A DNA stretch of 64,000 nt, from NCBI RefSeq assembly GCF_003853415.1, contig NZ_QTPP01000009.1, positions 1 through 64,000 of the forward strand. Reading direction: 5' to 3'. Under the pieces are notes generated by a model, which was given only the letters and a program-made list of their open reading frames with translations, had not been told where the DNA came from and made no database searches. A program made the position numbers and the translations under genes. Source of the stretch: Burkholderia sp. Bp9142. GTDB taxonomy: Bacteria > Pseudomonadota > Gammaproteobacteria > Burkholderiales > Burkholderiaceae. Below, piece by piece: positions 45,857-54,067 of this stretch. How positions within the stretch are numbered: position 1 is the first letter of the stretch; every line of letters starts with the position of its first letter.

Positions 45857-46591
45857 TTATCCGCGTGGCGGCAGTTCGCAGCCGTCGGGGCCGCAGGCGG
45901 CCGCGTCGTCGCCGGCGAGTTCGACGATCGCACCGTCGCGCCACGCCTGCTCGAGCGCCTGCGCGAACACGTCGGCCGGCTGCGCGCCCGACACCGCGTA
46001 GCGGCCGCCGAACACGAACAGCGGCACGCCGCGTCCGCCGATCTGCGCGGCGCGCGCGATGTCGGCCTCGACTTCGTCACGGTATGCGTCGCTGCGCAGC
46101 ACGGCGTCGACGGCCGAGCGCTCGAGCCCCGCTTCGACCGCGAAGTCGCTCAGCGCCGCGTGGTCGAACAGCGAGCCGTGCTCGCAGAAATAGGCGCGGT
46201 ACAGGCGTTCGGTCAGCGCATGGGCGCGGCCGGTCGCTTCCGCGAGCTTCACGAGCCGGTGACCGTCGAGCGTGTCGCCGACGACCGTGCCGGGCAGGTC
46301 GTAGCGGAGCCCGACGCTCGCGGCGGCATCGGTCACCTGGCGCAGCATCTGCTCGACCTGCGCGGGCGACATCCGGTACTTGCCGGCGAGCATCGCCTCG
46401 ACCGGCTCGACCGGCTGGCCCGGCATCAGCCGGTACGCGCGCAGCGCGACGTCGACGTACTCGGCGTGCGCGAACGCGGCGAGCGCCTCGTCGAAGCGGC
46501 GCTTGCCGATCCAGCACCACGGGCAGATCAGGTCGGACCAGATTTCGACGGTCAGGGTCGGGCGGGCAGTCGGGGCAGGGGTGGTCGTCAT
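45857..46591 (-). CDS. FrnE-like DsbA family oxidoreductase
   Basis: The 244-residue cytosolic protein has LICPWCWIGKRRFDEAL with the redox pair Cys23/Cys26, and IARAAQIGGRGVPLFVFGGR near the cis-Pro site. This is the FrnE/2-hydroxychromene-isomerase-like branch of DsbA. A C-terminal extension with GDDAAACGPDGCELPPRG carries an extra Cys pair. FrnE proteins act in disulfide exchange and stress tolerance. It is a single gene. Confidence 0.92.
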   Translation of the reverse strand: MTTTPAPTARPTLTVEIWSDLICPWCWIGKRRFDEALAAFAHAEYVDVALRAYRLMPGQPVEPVEAMLAGKYRMSPAQVEQMLRQVTDAAASVGLRYDLPGTVVGDTLDGHRLVKLAEATGRAHALTERLYRAYFCEHGSLFDHAALSDFAVEAGLERSAVDAVLRSDAYRDEVEADIARAAQIGGRGVPLFVFGGRYAVSGAQPADVFAQALEQAWRDGAIVELAGDDAAACGPDGCELPPRG

Positions 46592-46790
46592 GGGCGGTCC
46601 GGGGCGGCAAATAAATGTAACCGGGACTATATCACTTTATGCTTCGACGCTTCGCCGTGGCCTGCCCCGGGCGGAACGGGCCGGCCTTCGACGCATCACG
46701 AAGCATGGAAACGGACGGCACGTAACGGTAGCGATTGCCCATGCTGGCGACGGCGGCATGTCCGGCGACCCGGCCCGCGGAGCACGCCGC

Positions 46791-47450
46791 TTACGCGTCG
46801 CCCTGCGTTTCCTTCAGATGCTTCAGGTGCTTGTAGACGGTCGCGCGCCCCATCCCGAGCACGTTCGCGACGTAGTTCGCGGCGCTCTTGCCGCGGAACG
46901 CGCCTTCCGCATGCAGCGCCTCGACGAGTTCGCGCCGGTGTTCGCGCGTGAGGCCGTTCAGGCCGACCTGCCGTTCGCGCAGCCAGCCGTGCAGGAACGT
47001 GTTGATGCGCTCCTGCCAGTCGTCGCGGAACAGCTCGTCGGGTTGCGCGACGATGCCGGCGCCCTTGATGAACACGTCGAGCGTCGCGCGGACGTCGTCG
47101 AACACCGCGATGTTGAAGTTGATGCACATCATCCCGGCCGGGCGGCCTTCGTCGTCGAACAGCACGTTGCTCACGCAGCGCATCCGCCGGCCGTCCCAGT
47201 TCAGCTTCTCGTACGGGCCGATCACGCGTTCGCGGGCCGAATGATCGATTTCCTCGAGCGCCGAGTCGTCCCCGACCTCGCGCTTCGACAGGTTGTTCGC
47301 GAGGTACAGCACGGTCTGGTCGTGCAGGTCGTGGATCACGACTTCCGCGTACGGGAAGAACAGCGCCGCGATGCCGTCGGCGATCGGTGCATAGCGGGTG
47401 AGCAGCAGGTCTTTGACGGGGGATTGCTTCTTGCGCATCGGAATCGCCAT
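46791..47450 (-). CDS. YheO/DauR-like PAS and HTH transcriptional regulator
   Basis: The 219-residue protein has an N-terminal YheO-type PAS domain (FFPYAEVVIHDLHDQTVLYL; GRPAGMMCINFNIAVFDDVR). The C-terminal helix-turn-helix is VANVLGMGRATVYKHLKHLK. DauR of P. aeruginosa has this exact layout and represses the D-arginine operon. Here the gene is next to an ornithine-cyclodeaminase-family gene and near a D-amino acid dehydrogenase gene, as DauR is. An ATG at 47438 is an alternative start. Confidence 0.88.
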   Translation of the reverse strand: MAIPMRKKQSPVKDLLLTRYAPIADGIAALFFPYAEVVIHDLHDQTVLYLANNLSKREVGDDSALEEIDHSARERVIGPYEKLNWDGRRMRCVSNVLFDDEGRPAGMMCINFNIAVFDDVRATLDVFIKGAGIVAQPDELFRDDWQERINTFLHGWLRERQVGLNGLTREHRRELVEALHAEGAFRGKSAANYVANVLGMGRATVYKHLKHLKETQGDA

Positions 47451-47581
47451 CTCGGGTGAGCGGGGGCCGGGCGGTGCGTCGACGCGGCGCGCCGGCGTGC
47501 CGTCGACCGGCATGTCCGTGCGCCCGCGCGCTGCCGCCGCGGCGGTTGCGCCATTGTATCGGCCCCGCGTGCGCGTGCCGC

Positions 47582-48556
47582 TCATGCGCGCATCAGGTGC
47601 GTGTACAGCGCGTGGGCGATCGCGATGTCCTCGAGACCGAGGCCGATCGAGCGGAAGAACGCGTGACGCGTGCGCGACGGCGCCGCGCAGGTGCCAGCGA
47701 CGAGCGCGGGCAGGTCGCCGACGATCCGCTCGGGCGTCCAGCCGTGCCGGGCCGCCGCGATCTGCATCTCGCCCGCGCTCGCGGGCGTCGTGTGCCGGTA
47801 GTCGCAGTACACGTCCATGTCCGGCAGCCACGCGGGCGGGATCTCGTGTGCGCGCGCGACGTTGGTGCTGATCGACGTGACGAGCGCGGGGCGCGTGAGC
47901 ATGCCGTCGGCGAGCACCGGCGTGCCCGACGACGTGCACAGCATCACGACGTCCGCATCGCGCACGCACGCCTCGACGCTGGCGGCCGGGCGGGCGCGCG
48001 GATCGATCTGTGCGAGCGTCGCCTGCAGCGCCGGGTCGCCGGCGAGTGCGGGCGAATGAACACTGATCGAAGCCCAGTCGCGCAGTGCAGCCGTGTGGCG
48101 CAGATGCGCGAGGCCGACCGCGCCCGTGCCGATCACGGCGAGCCGGCGCGCGTCGCGCGGCGCGAGGCAGTCGACCGCGAGCGCCGTCGTGCCGGCCGTG
48201 CGCTCGACCGTCAGCAGCCCCGCATCGCACCACATCAGCGGCTGGCCGGTGCGCATCGACATCAGCGCGGTCCATGCGGTGACGATCGGTCTCCCGTCGG
48301 GCTTGCCGCCCGTCACGACGTACGGCGACAGCTTCGCGCCGAACACCTGCTCGTCGGCGAGCACGCCGAGGTACGTGATGAAATCGCCGGCCTGTTCGGG
48401 GAACGGCGTGAGGGTTTGCGGCGGCTGCACCGCGCGGGCCGACGCAAGCGACGCGAACATGCGGCGCAGCGTGCCGAGCACGTCGAGCGACGGCAGCGCC
48501 GCGCGCACCGCGGCTTCGTCGACGGTCAGCGGCAGGGTCGGGGCGGGTTGCGTCAT
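47582..48556 (-). CDS. Ornithine cyclodeaminase/mu-crystallin family reductase (DauB-like)
   Basis: The 324-residue protein has the family's NAD(P)-binding segment RRLAVIGTGAVGLAHLRH, followed by DADVVMLCTSSGTPVLADG. The N-terminal TLTPFPEQAGDFITYLGVLA contains the substrate region. Relatives deaminate ornithine, or reduce cyclic imines and imino acids (iminoarginine reductase DauB, pyrroline-2-carboxylate reductase). The dehydrogenase and regulator nearby favour an imino-acid reductase that returns the product to an L-amino acid. The regulator gene lies 131 bp downstream on the same strand. Confidence 0.85.
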   Translation of the reverse strand: MTQPAPTLPLTVDEAAVRAALPSLDVLGTLRRMFASLASARAVQPPQTLTPFPEQAGDFITYLGVLADEQVFGAKLSPYVVTGGKPDGRPIVTAWTALMSMRTGQPLMWCDAGLLTVERTAGTTALAVDCLAPRDARRLAVIGTGAVGLAHLRHTAALRDWASISVHSPALAGDPALQATLAQIDPRARPAASVEACVRDADVVMLCTSSGTPVLADGMLTRPALVTSISTNVARAHEIPPAWLPDMDVYCDYRHTTPASAGEMQIAAARHGWTPERIVGDLPALVAGTCAAPSRTRHAFFRSIGLGLEDIAIAHALYTHLMRA

Positions 48557-48631
48557 GGGACTTCTCCGGTCGGGGGCCGGACAGGACTGTCTCGAAAGAG
48601 GGCGTCCGGCCGTGTTCGTAATGGATTAAAA

Positions 48632-48644
48632 GTCTAATATAGAC
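48632..48644. promoter_or_regulatory. Palindromic operator GTCTA-N3-TAGAC (DauB-like side)
   Basis: GTCTAATATAGAC is a perfect inverted repeat with 5-bp arms. It lies 76-88 bp upstream of the DauB-like gene, in the divergent promoter region 48557-48939. The same palindrome recurs at 48788-48800, which points to one regulator, most simply the DauR-like protein. Confidence 0.7.
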
Positions 48645-48658
48645 AAAAGAACTCGGGT

Positions 48659-48708
48659 AGATTTTTCTTTTCGAGACTCGATCGCGCCGCCTGTCGAAGG
48701 AAAAATCT
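48659..48708. repeat. Imperfect inverted repeat in the divergent promoter region
   Basis: AGATTTTTC (48659-48667) is mirrored by GAAAAATCT (48700-48708), with nearly symmetric TCGA inside. It sits between the two palindromic operators and may add a further binding site or bend DNA. Confidence 0.5.
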
Positions 48709-48785
48709 CGATAAATCAACGGGGTTTGGCGTGATCGACAACATTGCCGCCGACCACGGCCGCGCTGCGATTATCGTATCCCCTA

Positions 48786-48813
48786 TAGTCTATAGTAGAC
48801 TAAGAGTCTATAT
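48786..48813. promoter_or_regulatory. Palindromic operator TAGTCTA-N3-TAGACTA plus half site
   Basis: TAGTCTATAGTAGACTA (48786-48802) is a perfect palindrome with 7-bp arms around TAG. A half site AGTCTATAT follows at 48805-48813. It is about 130-150 bp upstream of the amino-acid binding protein gene and shares its core with the site at 48632. Confidence 0.7.
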
Positions 48814-48939
48814 TTGGCGTGTGGATACAGCGTGTCTGCCGTACGGCGGCCGGCTGCATCGCATGCCGATCCGGCGGCCGGCAACGGCGTCGCGCGATCG
48901 GTCTTCATCGCCTCAATCCGGAATCGAAGGAAATCCGTC

Positions 48940-49719
48940 ATGAACTGGAAGCTTTCCCTCTGCGCCGTCGCGGCGCTTGCATGCGCGACCGTCACGGCCC
49001 ACGCGGAACAGACCACGCTGCGCTTCGGGATCGAAGCCGCCTACCCGCCGTTCGAGAGCAAGACGCCGGCCGGCCAGCTGCAGGGCTTCGACGTCGACGT
49101 CGGCAACGCGGTCTGCGCGAAGCTGAACATGAAGTGCGTGTGGGTCGAGAACGCGTTCGACGGGCTGATCCCGGCGCTGCAGGCGCGCAAGTTCGACGCG
49201 ATCAATTCGGCGATGAACATCACCGCGAAGCGCAAGCAGAGCATCGACTTCACGCCGCCGATCTACGTGGTGCCGATCGTGATGGTCGCGCACCGCGGCT
49301 CGCCGCTGCGGCCGGATGCCGCGAGCCTGCGCGGCAAGCGCGTCGGCGTGCTGCAGGGTTCGTCGCAGGAGGATTTCCTGAAGGCGCACTGGGCGAATGC
49401 GGGCGTGGCCGTCGTGTCGTATCAGGACCAGGACCAGATCTATGCGGATCTCGTCGCCGGTCGTCTCGACGCGGCCGTGCAGGAAGCGCAGACCGCGCAG
49501 GACGGTTTCCTCGACAAGCCGGCCGGCCGCGACTACCAGATCGTCGGCGAGCCGCTGAAGGATCCCGCGACGCTCGGAGAAGGCACCGGCTTCGGGATGC
49601 GCAAGGGCGACACGGCGCTGCAGGCGAAGATCGTCGGCGCGCTCGATGCGTTGAAGAAGGACGGCACGCTGAGCGCGCTGTCGCAGAAGTACTTCAAGCG
49701 CGACATCGTCGCGAAGTAA
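48940..49719 (+). CDS. Amino acid ABC transporter substrate-binding protein
   Basis: The 259-residue periplasmic protein has a signal peptide (LCAVAALACATVTAHAEQ). The SBP family 3 motifs are RFGIEAAYPPFESKTPAGQL, GFDVDVGNAVCAKLNMKC and KFDAINSAMNITAKRKQSID. The pattern is the LAO/HisJ/ArtJ type that binds Lys, Arg, Orn or His. Its permease and ATPase genes are absent here. It is transcribed toward the dehydrogenase gene 67 bp downstream, and away from the DauB-like gene. GAAGGA precedes the ATG. Confidence 0.92.
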   Translation: MNWKLSLCAVAALACATVTAHAEQTTLRFGIEAAYPPFESKTPAGQLQGFDVDVGNAVCAKLNMKCVWVENAFDGLIPALQARKFDAINSAMNITAKRKQSIDFTPPIYVVPIVMVAHRGSPLRPDAASLRGKRVGVLQGSSQEDFLKAHWANAGVAVVSYQDQDQIYADLVAGRLDAAVQEAQTAQDGFLDKPAGRDYQIVGEPLKDPATLGEGTGFGMRKGDTALQAKIVGALDALKKDGTLSALSQKYFKRDIVAK

Positions 49720-49786
49720 GCCTGGCCGCGCGCCGGCCGCGGTGCCGGCGCGCGTCGCACCGAATCTCGACGCAGTACGGAAAAGC

Positions 49787-51031
49787 ATGGATTTCGACGT
49801 CATCGTTCTGGGGGCCGGCATCGTCGGCGTATCGTCGGCGCTGCATCTGCAGGATCGCGGGCTGCGCGTCGCGCTCGTCGACCGGCGTGCGCCCGGCGAG
49901 GAAACGAGCCACGGCAATGCCGGGCTGATCGAACGCTCGTCGGTCGTGCCGTACGCGTTCCCGCGCCGGCTCGGCACGCTGCTGCGCTACGCACGCAACC
50001 GCTCGGTCGATCTCTATTGGGACTACAAGGCGCTGCCCGCATACGCGGGCTGGCTCGCGCGCTTCTGGCGCGAATCGTCGCCGCAGCGGCTCGCGGCCGC
50101 CGCGCGTGACATGCTGCCGCTCGTCGCGGCGAGCGTCGTCGAGCACGACGCGCTGCTCGCGCGCACCGATGCGCAGCCGCTCGTGCATGACGGCGGGTGG
50201 ATCGAGGCGTTTCGCTCGCCCGCGCTGTTCGATGCAGAAACGCGCGCGCAGCAGCGGGTGGCCGACGCGCACGGGTTGCGGATGAGCGTGCTCGACGCGC
50301 ACGCGTTGCGCGAACGCGAGCCCGGCATCGGCGCCGCATTCTGCGGCGCATTCCACTGGCAGGACCCGAAGACCGTGTCGAGCCCCGGCGGTCTCACGAA
50401 GGCATACGCGCGGCTGTTCGAGCGCGAGGGCGGCACGTTCGCGCTCGGCGACGCGACGACGCTCGCGCAGGTGCGCGACGGCTGGCAGGTCGATACCGAA
50501 CACGGGCCGATCTCGGCCCGATCGGCCGTGGTCGCGCTCGGGCCGTGGTCCGATCACGTGTTCGCGCCGCTCGGCTACCGGATTCCGCTGCGCGTGAAGC
50601 GCGGCTATCACATGCATTACCGGCCGACCCGCCCGCAGCTGAGCGTGCCCGTGTGCGATACCGAGGAGGGCTTCGTCGTCGCGCCGATGGAGGGCGGCCG
50701 CCTGCGGCTCACGACCGGCGTCGAGATCGCACTGCGCGGCGCGCCGCCGACCGGCGTGCAGCTCGCGCGTGCCGAGCCGCTGGCGCGCGACGCATTCGGC
50801 ATCGGCGAACGGCTCGACCCGGCACCGTGGCTCGGGATGCGGCCGTGCACGCCCGACATGCGGCCGGTGATCGGGCCTGCGCCGCGCCATCGGCATTTGT
50901 GGTTCGCGTTCGGCCATTGCCACCACGGACTCACGCTCGGCCCCGCGACAGGACGGTTGCTCGCCGAAATTATGACGGGTGCGCCGACCTACCTCGATCC
51001 CCACCCGTACCGGCCCGCGCGCTTCGGCTGA
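49787..51031 (+). CDS. DadA/DauA-like FAD-dependent D-amino acid dehydrogenase
   Basis: The 414-residue protein begins with the Rossmann motif VIVLGAGIVGVSSALHLQDR and has the FAD C-terminal HLWFAFGHCHHGLTLGPATG typical of DadA. Residues RVKRGYHMHYRP and EEGFVVAPMEGGRLRLTTGV fit the substrate side. It would oxidise D-amino acids to 2-keto or imino acids and pass electrons to the quinone pool. The neighbouring DauB/DauR-like genes suggest basic D-amino acids. Its length matches the DadA family. Confidence 0.9.
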   Translation: MDFDVIVLGAGIVGVSSALHLQDRGLRVALVDRRAPGEETSHGNAGLIERSSVVPYAFPRRLGTLLRYARNRSVDLYWDYKALPAYAGWLARFWRESSPQRLAAAARDMLPLVAASVVEHDALLARTDAQPLVHDGGWIEAFRSPALFDAETRAQQRVADAHGLRMSVLDAHALREREPGIGAAFCGAFHWQDPKTVSSPGGLTKAYARLFEREGGTFALGDATTLAQVRDGWQVDTEHGPISARSAVVALGPWSDHVFAPLGYRIPLRVKRGYHMHYRPTRPQLSVPVCDTEEGFVVAPMEGGRLRLTTGVEIALRGAPPTGVQLARAEPLARDAFGIGERLDPAPWLGMRPCTPDMRPVIGPAPRHRHLWFAFGHCHHGLTLGPATGRLLAEIMTGAPTYLDPHPYRPARFG

Positions 51032-51509
51032 ACCCGTCGCGGCGGGTTGCGGCCGTCACGGTTTTTCATTCGGATTTCCGCATTATCGAAATCCGCGCAA
51101 CCGGATATGGTCTGCGTAATTGATCGGAAAGAAATCGCGATATAAGAAAATCAGAAAACAAGCGATTTATCAACGCATTTTCATGGAAATGCAATGTGAA
51201 ACAGGTGGGCTGTCCGGGCCGCCCGGGCAATCCGGCGACGCTTCGTAACGGCCCGTTCCGATGTGACCCGGAATGTACCGGAACACGTTACCTCGGGACT
51301 CGCAAACGTTACGTTACATCCGCGCCCCGCACGCCTTTTTCGTCGGATGATTGACTCGTCACGGTCCGTCTGTTTCCCCGGGAAATCCATATAAAAACGT
51401 TATTGGCTTGCAATGAGCCAACGAATGAATCCGTTTTATCGAGGTGGCACACTTCGTGCGATCCGTCCCCATGCTTTATCAACGTAGTGCCAACCGAGAT
51501 GGGGTAAGG
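51032..51509. promoter_or_regulatory. Upstream region of the repeat protein with CGTTAC repeats
   Basis: ACGTTAC occurs at 51285-51291, 51306-51312 and 51311-51317, and its complement GTAACG at 51245-51250. A perfect inverted repeat TTGGCT-N7-AGCCAA lies at 51403-51421 next to an AT-rich CATATAAAAACG segment. No gene is supported in these 478 bp. The motifs look like a promoter with regulator sites. Confidence 0.5.
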
Positions 51510-53354
51510 ATGGGAAAAAATATTAAGTTGACGGGTGTGGCGCTGTCGGTCGCGACGGCGTTCGGGGTACTGGCTTCCGGTTCGGCCATCGCGGGGCCGC
51601 TCGATGGGCTGCCGATTCCGCAAGTGATCGTGAACCCGCCGACGAACAGCGCATCGATCGGGCTGGCGGCGACCGGCACGTCGCCGCTGGGTTCGGTCAC
51701 CGTGGCGGCGGGCGGGGCGGGCGAGATTCAGACGTCGCTGGGCAATCCGGCGCTGGCTTTGCCGGGCGCGGTGAATGCGCTGACGGGCGCGCTCGGTGGC
51801 GGCAACCCGGCTGGTGCGCTGAATACGGCGACGGGGACGTTGAGCAATGCGGTTGGCACGGTAACGGGCGCACTGGGGAATGTTGGTGGCGGTACGAACC
51901 CGCTGGCGCCGGTTCAGGGCGCGGTCAATCAGGTGACGGGTGCGCTTGGTGGCGGCAACCCGGCTGGTGCGTTGACCGGTGCGATCGGCACGGTCACGGG
52001 TGCGCTGGGCAACATCGGTGGCGGTGCGAACCCGCTGGCGCCGGTTCAAGGCGCGGTGAATCAAGTGACGGGCGCGCTCGGCGGCAACCCGGCTGGCGCA
52101 TTGACCGGCGCACTCGGCACGGTGACGGGCGCACTGGGCAACGTCGGCGGCACGAACCCGCTGGCGCCGATCCAGGACGTCGTCGACCAGGTCACGGGCA
52201 CGCTGGGCAGCGGCAACCCGGCCGGCGCACTGAGCAACGCGGTTAATACGATCACGGGCACGCTCGGCGACGTCGGTGGCGTGTCGAGCCCGCTGGCACC
52301 GGTGCAAGGCGTCGTTACGCAACTCGCCGGCACGCTCGGCAACGGCAACCCGGCCAGTGCACTGACGAACGCGGTGAACTCGGTGACGGGTGCGCTCGGC
52401 AATCTTGGCGGCACGAACCCGCTCGCCCCGGTACAGGGCGTCGTGAACCAGGTCGTCGGCACGCTGTCGGGCGCCGGCGGCGGCAGCCCGATCACGCCGA
52501 TCACGAACCTCGTCAGCGGCCTGCAGAACGCGCTGCCGACGGGCGGCAACGCGGCCGGCGCGCTCGGTTCGGTCACGGGCGCACTCGGCAACCTCGGCGG
52601 CTCGAACCCGCTGGCCCCGCTACAGGGCGTCGTGAACCAGGTCGTCAGCACGCTCGGCAGCGGCAATCCGGCCGGCGCGCTGAGCAACGCGGTCAACTCG
52701 GTGACGGGCGCACTCGGCAACCTCGGCGGCACGAATCCGCTGGCGCCGGTGCAGGGTGTCGTGAACCAGGTCGTCAGCACGCTCGGCGGAGGCAGTCCGG
52801 CCGGCGCGCTGAGCAACGCGGTCAACTCGGTGACGGGCCCACTCGGCAACCTCGGTGGCACGAATCCGCTGGCGCCGGTGCAGGGCGTCGTGAACCAGGT
52901 CGTCGGCACGCTGTCGGGCGCAGGCGGCAGCAGCCCGATCGCGCCGATCACGAACCTCGTCAGCGGTCTGACCGGCGGCAGCAACCCGGCCGGCGCACTG
53001 ACCGGTGCGCTCGGTTCGGTGACGGGCGCCCTCGCGAACGGTCCGGCAGCCCTCGGGCAGGCGGCCGGCACGCTGTCGGGCGCGGCCGGTTCGACGGCGG
53101 CAGCGGGCGGCAGCCTGCTCGGCTCGGGCGCGAGCGCGGCGGGCAGCACGGCGGGCGCAGCCGGTTCGCTGCTGTCGACGGGCGGCAACGCGACGGCGAC
53201 GGTCGTCAATGCGGTCGGCACGACGCTGGGGACGGCGCTGGGTTCCACGCCGGGCCTGTCGGTCACGCCGCATTCGGGCAACAGCTCGGCGAACAACCCG
53301 CTCGCGCCGGTGTCGACGCTGCTCCAGGCGGTGACGGGCGCACTGCCGAAGTAA
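51510..53354 (+). CDS. Exported protein with eight 42-44 residue repeats, unknown function
   Basis: The 614-residue protein has a signal peptide (LTGVALSVATAFGVLASGSAIA, cleaved near residue 28). Eight repeats follow, each with a core NPLAPVQGVVNQV. Their anchors are at 51897, 52029, 52155, 52287, 52416, 52605, 52734 and 52863, mostly 42-44 residues apart. Each unit also carries GNPAGAL, NAVNSVTGALGN and Gly-rich turns. The C-terminal part is Ala/Gly/Ser-rich and ends with a degenerate ninth NNPLAPVSTLLQAVTG. No enzymatic motif, lipobox or anchor is seen. The alternating hydrophobic and Gly pattern suggests a fibrous or adhesive surface protein. GGGG 5 bp before the ATG supports this start. 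Confidence 0.82.
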   Translation: MGKNIKLTGVALSVATAFGVLASGSAIAGPLDGLPIPQVIVNPPTNSASIGLAATGTSPLGSVTVAAGGAGEIQTSLGNPALALPGAVNALTGALGGGNPAGALNTATGTLSNAVGTVTGALGNVGGGTNPLAPVQGAVNQVTGALGGGNPAGALTGAIGTVTGALGNIGGGANPLAPVQGAVNQVTGALGGNPAGALTGALGTVTGALGNVGGTNPLAPIQDVVDQVTGTLGSGNPAGALSNAVNTITGTLGDVGGVSSPLAPVQGVVTQLAGTLGNGNPASALTNAVNSVTGALGNLGGTNPLAPVQGVVNQVVGTLSGAGGGSPITPITNLVSGLQNALPTGGNAAGALGSVTGALGNLGGSNPLAPLQGVVNQVVSTLGSGNPAGALSNAVNSVTGALGNLGGTNPLAPVQGVVNQVVSTLGGGSPAGALSNAVNSVTGPLGNLGGTNPLAPVQGVVNQVVGTLSGAGGSSPIAPITNLVSGLTGGSNPAGALTGALGSVTGALANGPAALGQAAGTLSGAAGSTAAAGGSLLGSGASAAGSTAGAAGSLLSTGGNATATVVNAVGTTLGTALGSTPGLSVTPHSGNSSANNPLAPVSTLLQAVTGALPK

Positions 53355-53408
53355 CCGGCCGGAACGCGCGGCGGCGCGACATCGCCTGCCGCGCGCAACG
53401 GGTCGCGC

Positions 53409-53447
53409 AACGCGGCATGACAGCAATGTCATGCCGCGTTTTCTTTT
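53409..53447 (+). terminator. Strong rho-independent terminator after the repeat protein
   Basis: A perfect 14-bp stem (53409-53422 and 53427-53440) with GCAA loop is followed by TTTTCTTTT. Confidence 0.9.
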
Positions 53448-53649
53448 GGGTTCTCGATGATATTCGTCGGATGAATGGCGCTGCGCGGCCTCCGGCCGGT
53501 CACCGCGGCCGCGGCATGGAATAACCGGCCGCGGCCGTCCGTTTACATTCCGAGTCGCGGCGCAACCGGACAGCGGGATAATGGTCATGACGAAGTCGAC
53601 GTCCCGTCCGGCAGTGTCGTGCCGCGATGCCATGTCAAGGAGAACGGGA

Positions 53650-54009
53650 ATGAAGACCATGCTGTTCGCCATCGCGCTGACGGCCGCGTTCGCGCGGCCC
53701 GCAGCCGCCGAGCCGCCGCAGGCCAGCAACGGGAAACTGGTCGACGAAGATCACATGACGCTGTACGTGTTCGATCACGACACGCCGGGCAAGAGCACGT
53801 GCAGCGGCACTTGCGCGGCCAACTGGCCGCCGGCGCTCGCCGACGGATACGACAAGGCGTCCGGTGCACTCAGCCTCGTCGCGCGCGACGACGGCGCGAA
53901 GCAATGGGCGTACCACGGTCGCCCGCTGTATCGCTGGAAAATGGACCGCAAGGCCGGCGACGCGGGCGGTGACGGGATTGGCGGTATGTGGCACGTCGCG
54001 CGTCCCTGA
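53650..54009 (+). CDS. Secreted PF03640-type repeat protein
   Basis: The 119-residue protein has a signal peptide ending AAFARPAAAEPP. The domain pattern DHMTLYVFDHDTPGKSTCSG, TCAANWPPALAD and QWAYHGRPLYRWKMDRKAGD is that of PF03640 ('lipoprotein 15'). No lipobox is present, so it is probably a soluble periplasmic protein. Two Cys (CSGTC) could form a disulfide. AGGAG precedes the ATG. It lies 58 bp upstream of the sigma factor gene and may be in its regulon or operon. Confidence 0.88.
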   Translation: MKTMLFAIALTAAFARPAAAEPPQASNGKLVDEDHMTLYVFDHDTPGKSTCSGTCAANWPPALADGYDKASGALSLVARDDGAKQWAYHGRPLYRWKMDRKAGDAGGDGIGGMWHVARP

Positions 54010-54067
54010 GAACTGATCGACGGACTGACGGACTGACTGACGGCGCGGCGACGCGCGAGGCATCCGC

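Noticed and set aside
52061..53410. A 449-residue minus-strand frame rich in Pro/Ser/Thr repeats
   Set aside because: It mirrors the coding repeats of the exported protein. It has no signal peptide and the plus frame has a signal peptide, RBS and terminator.
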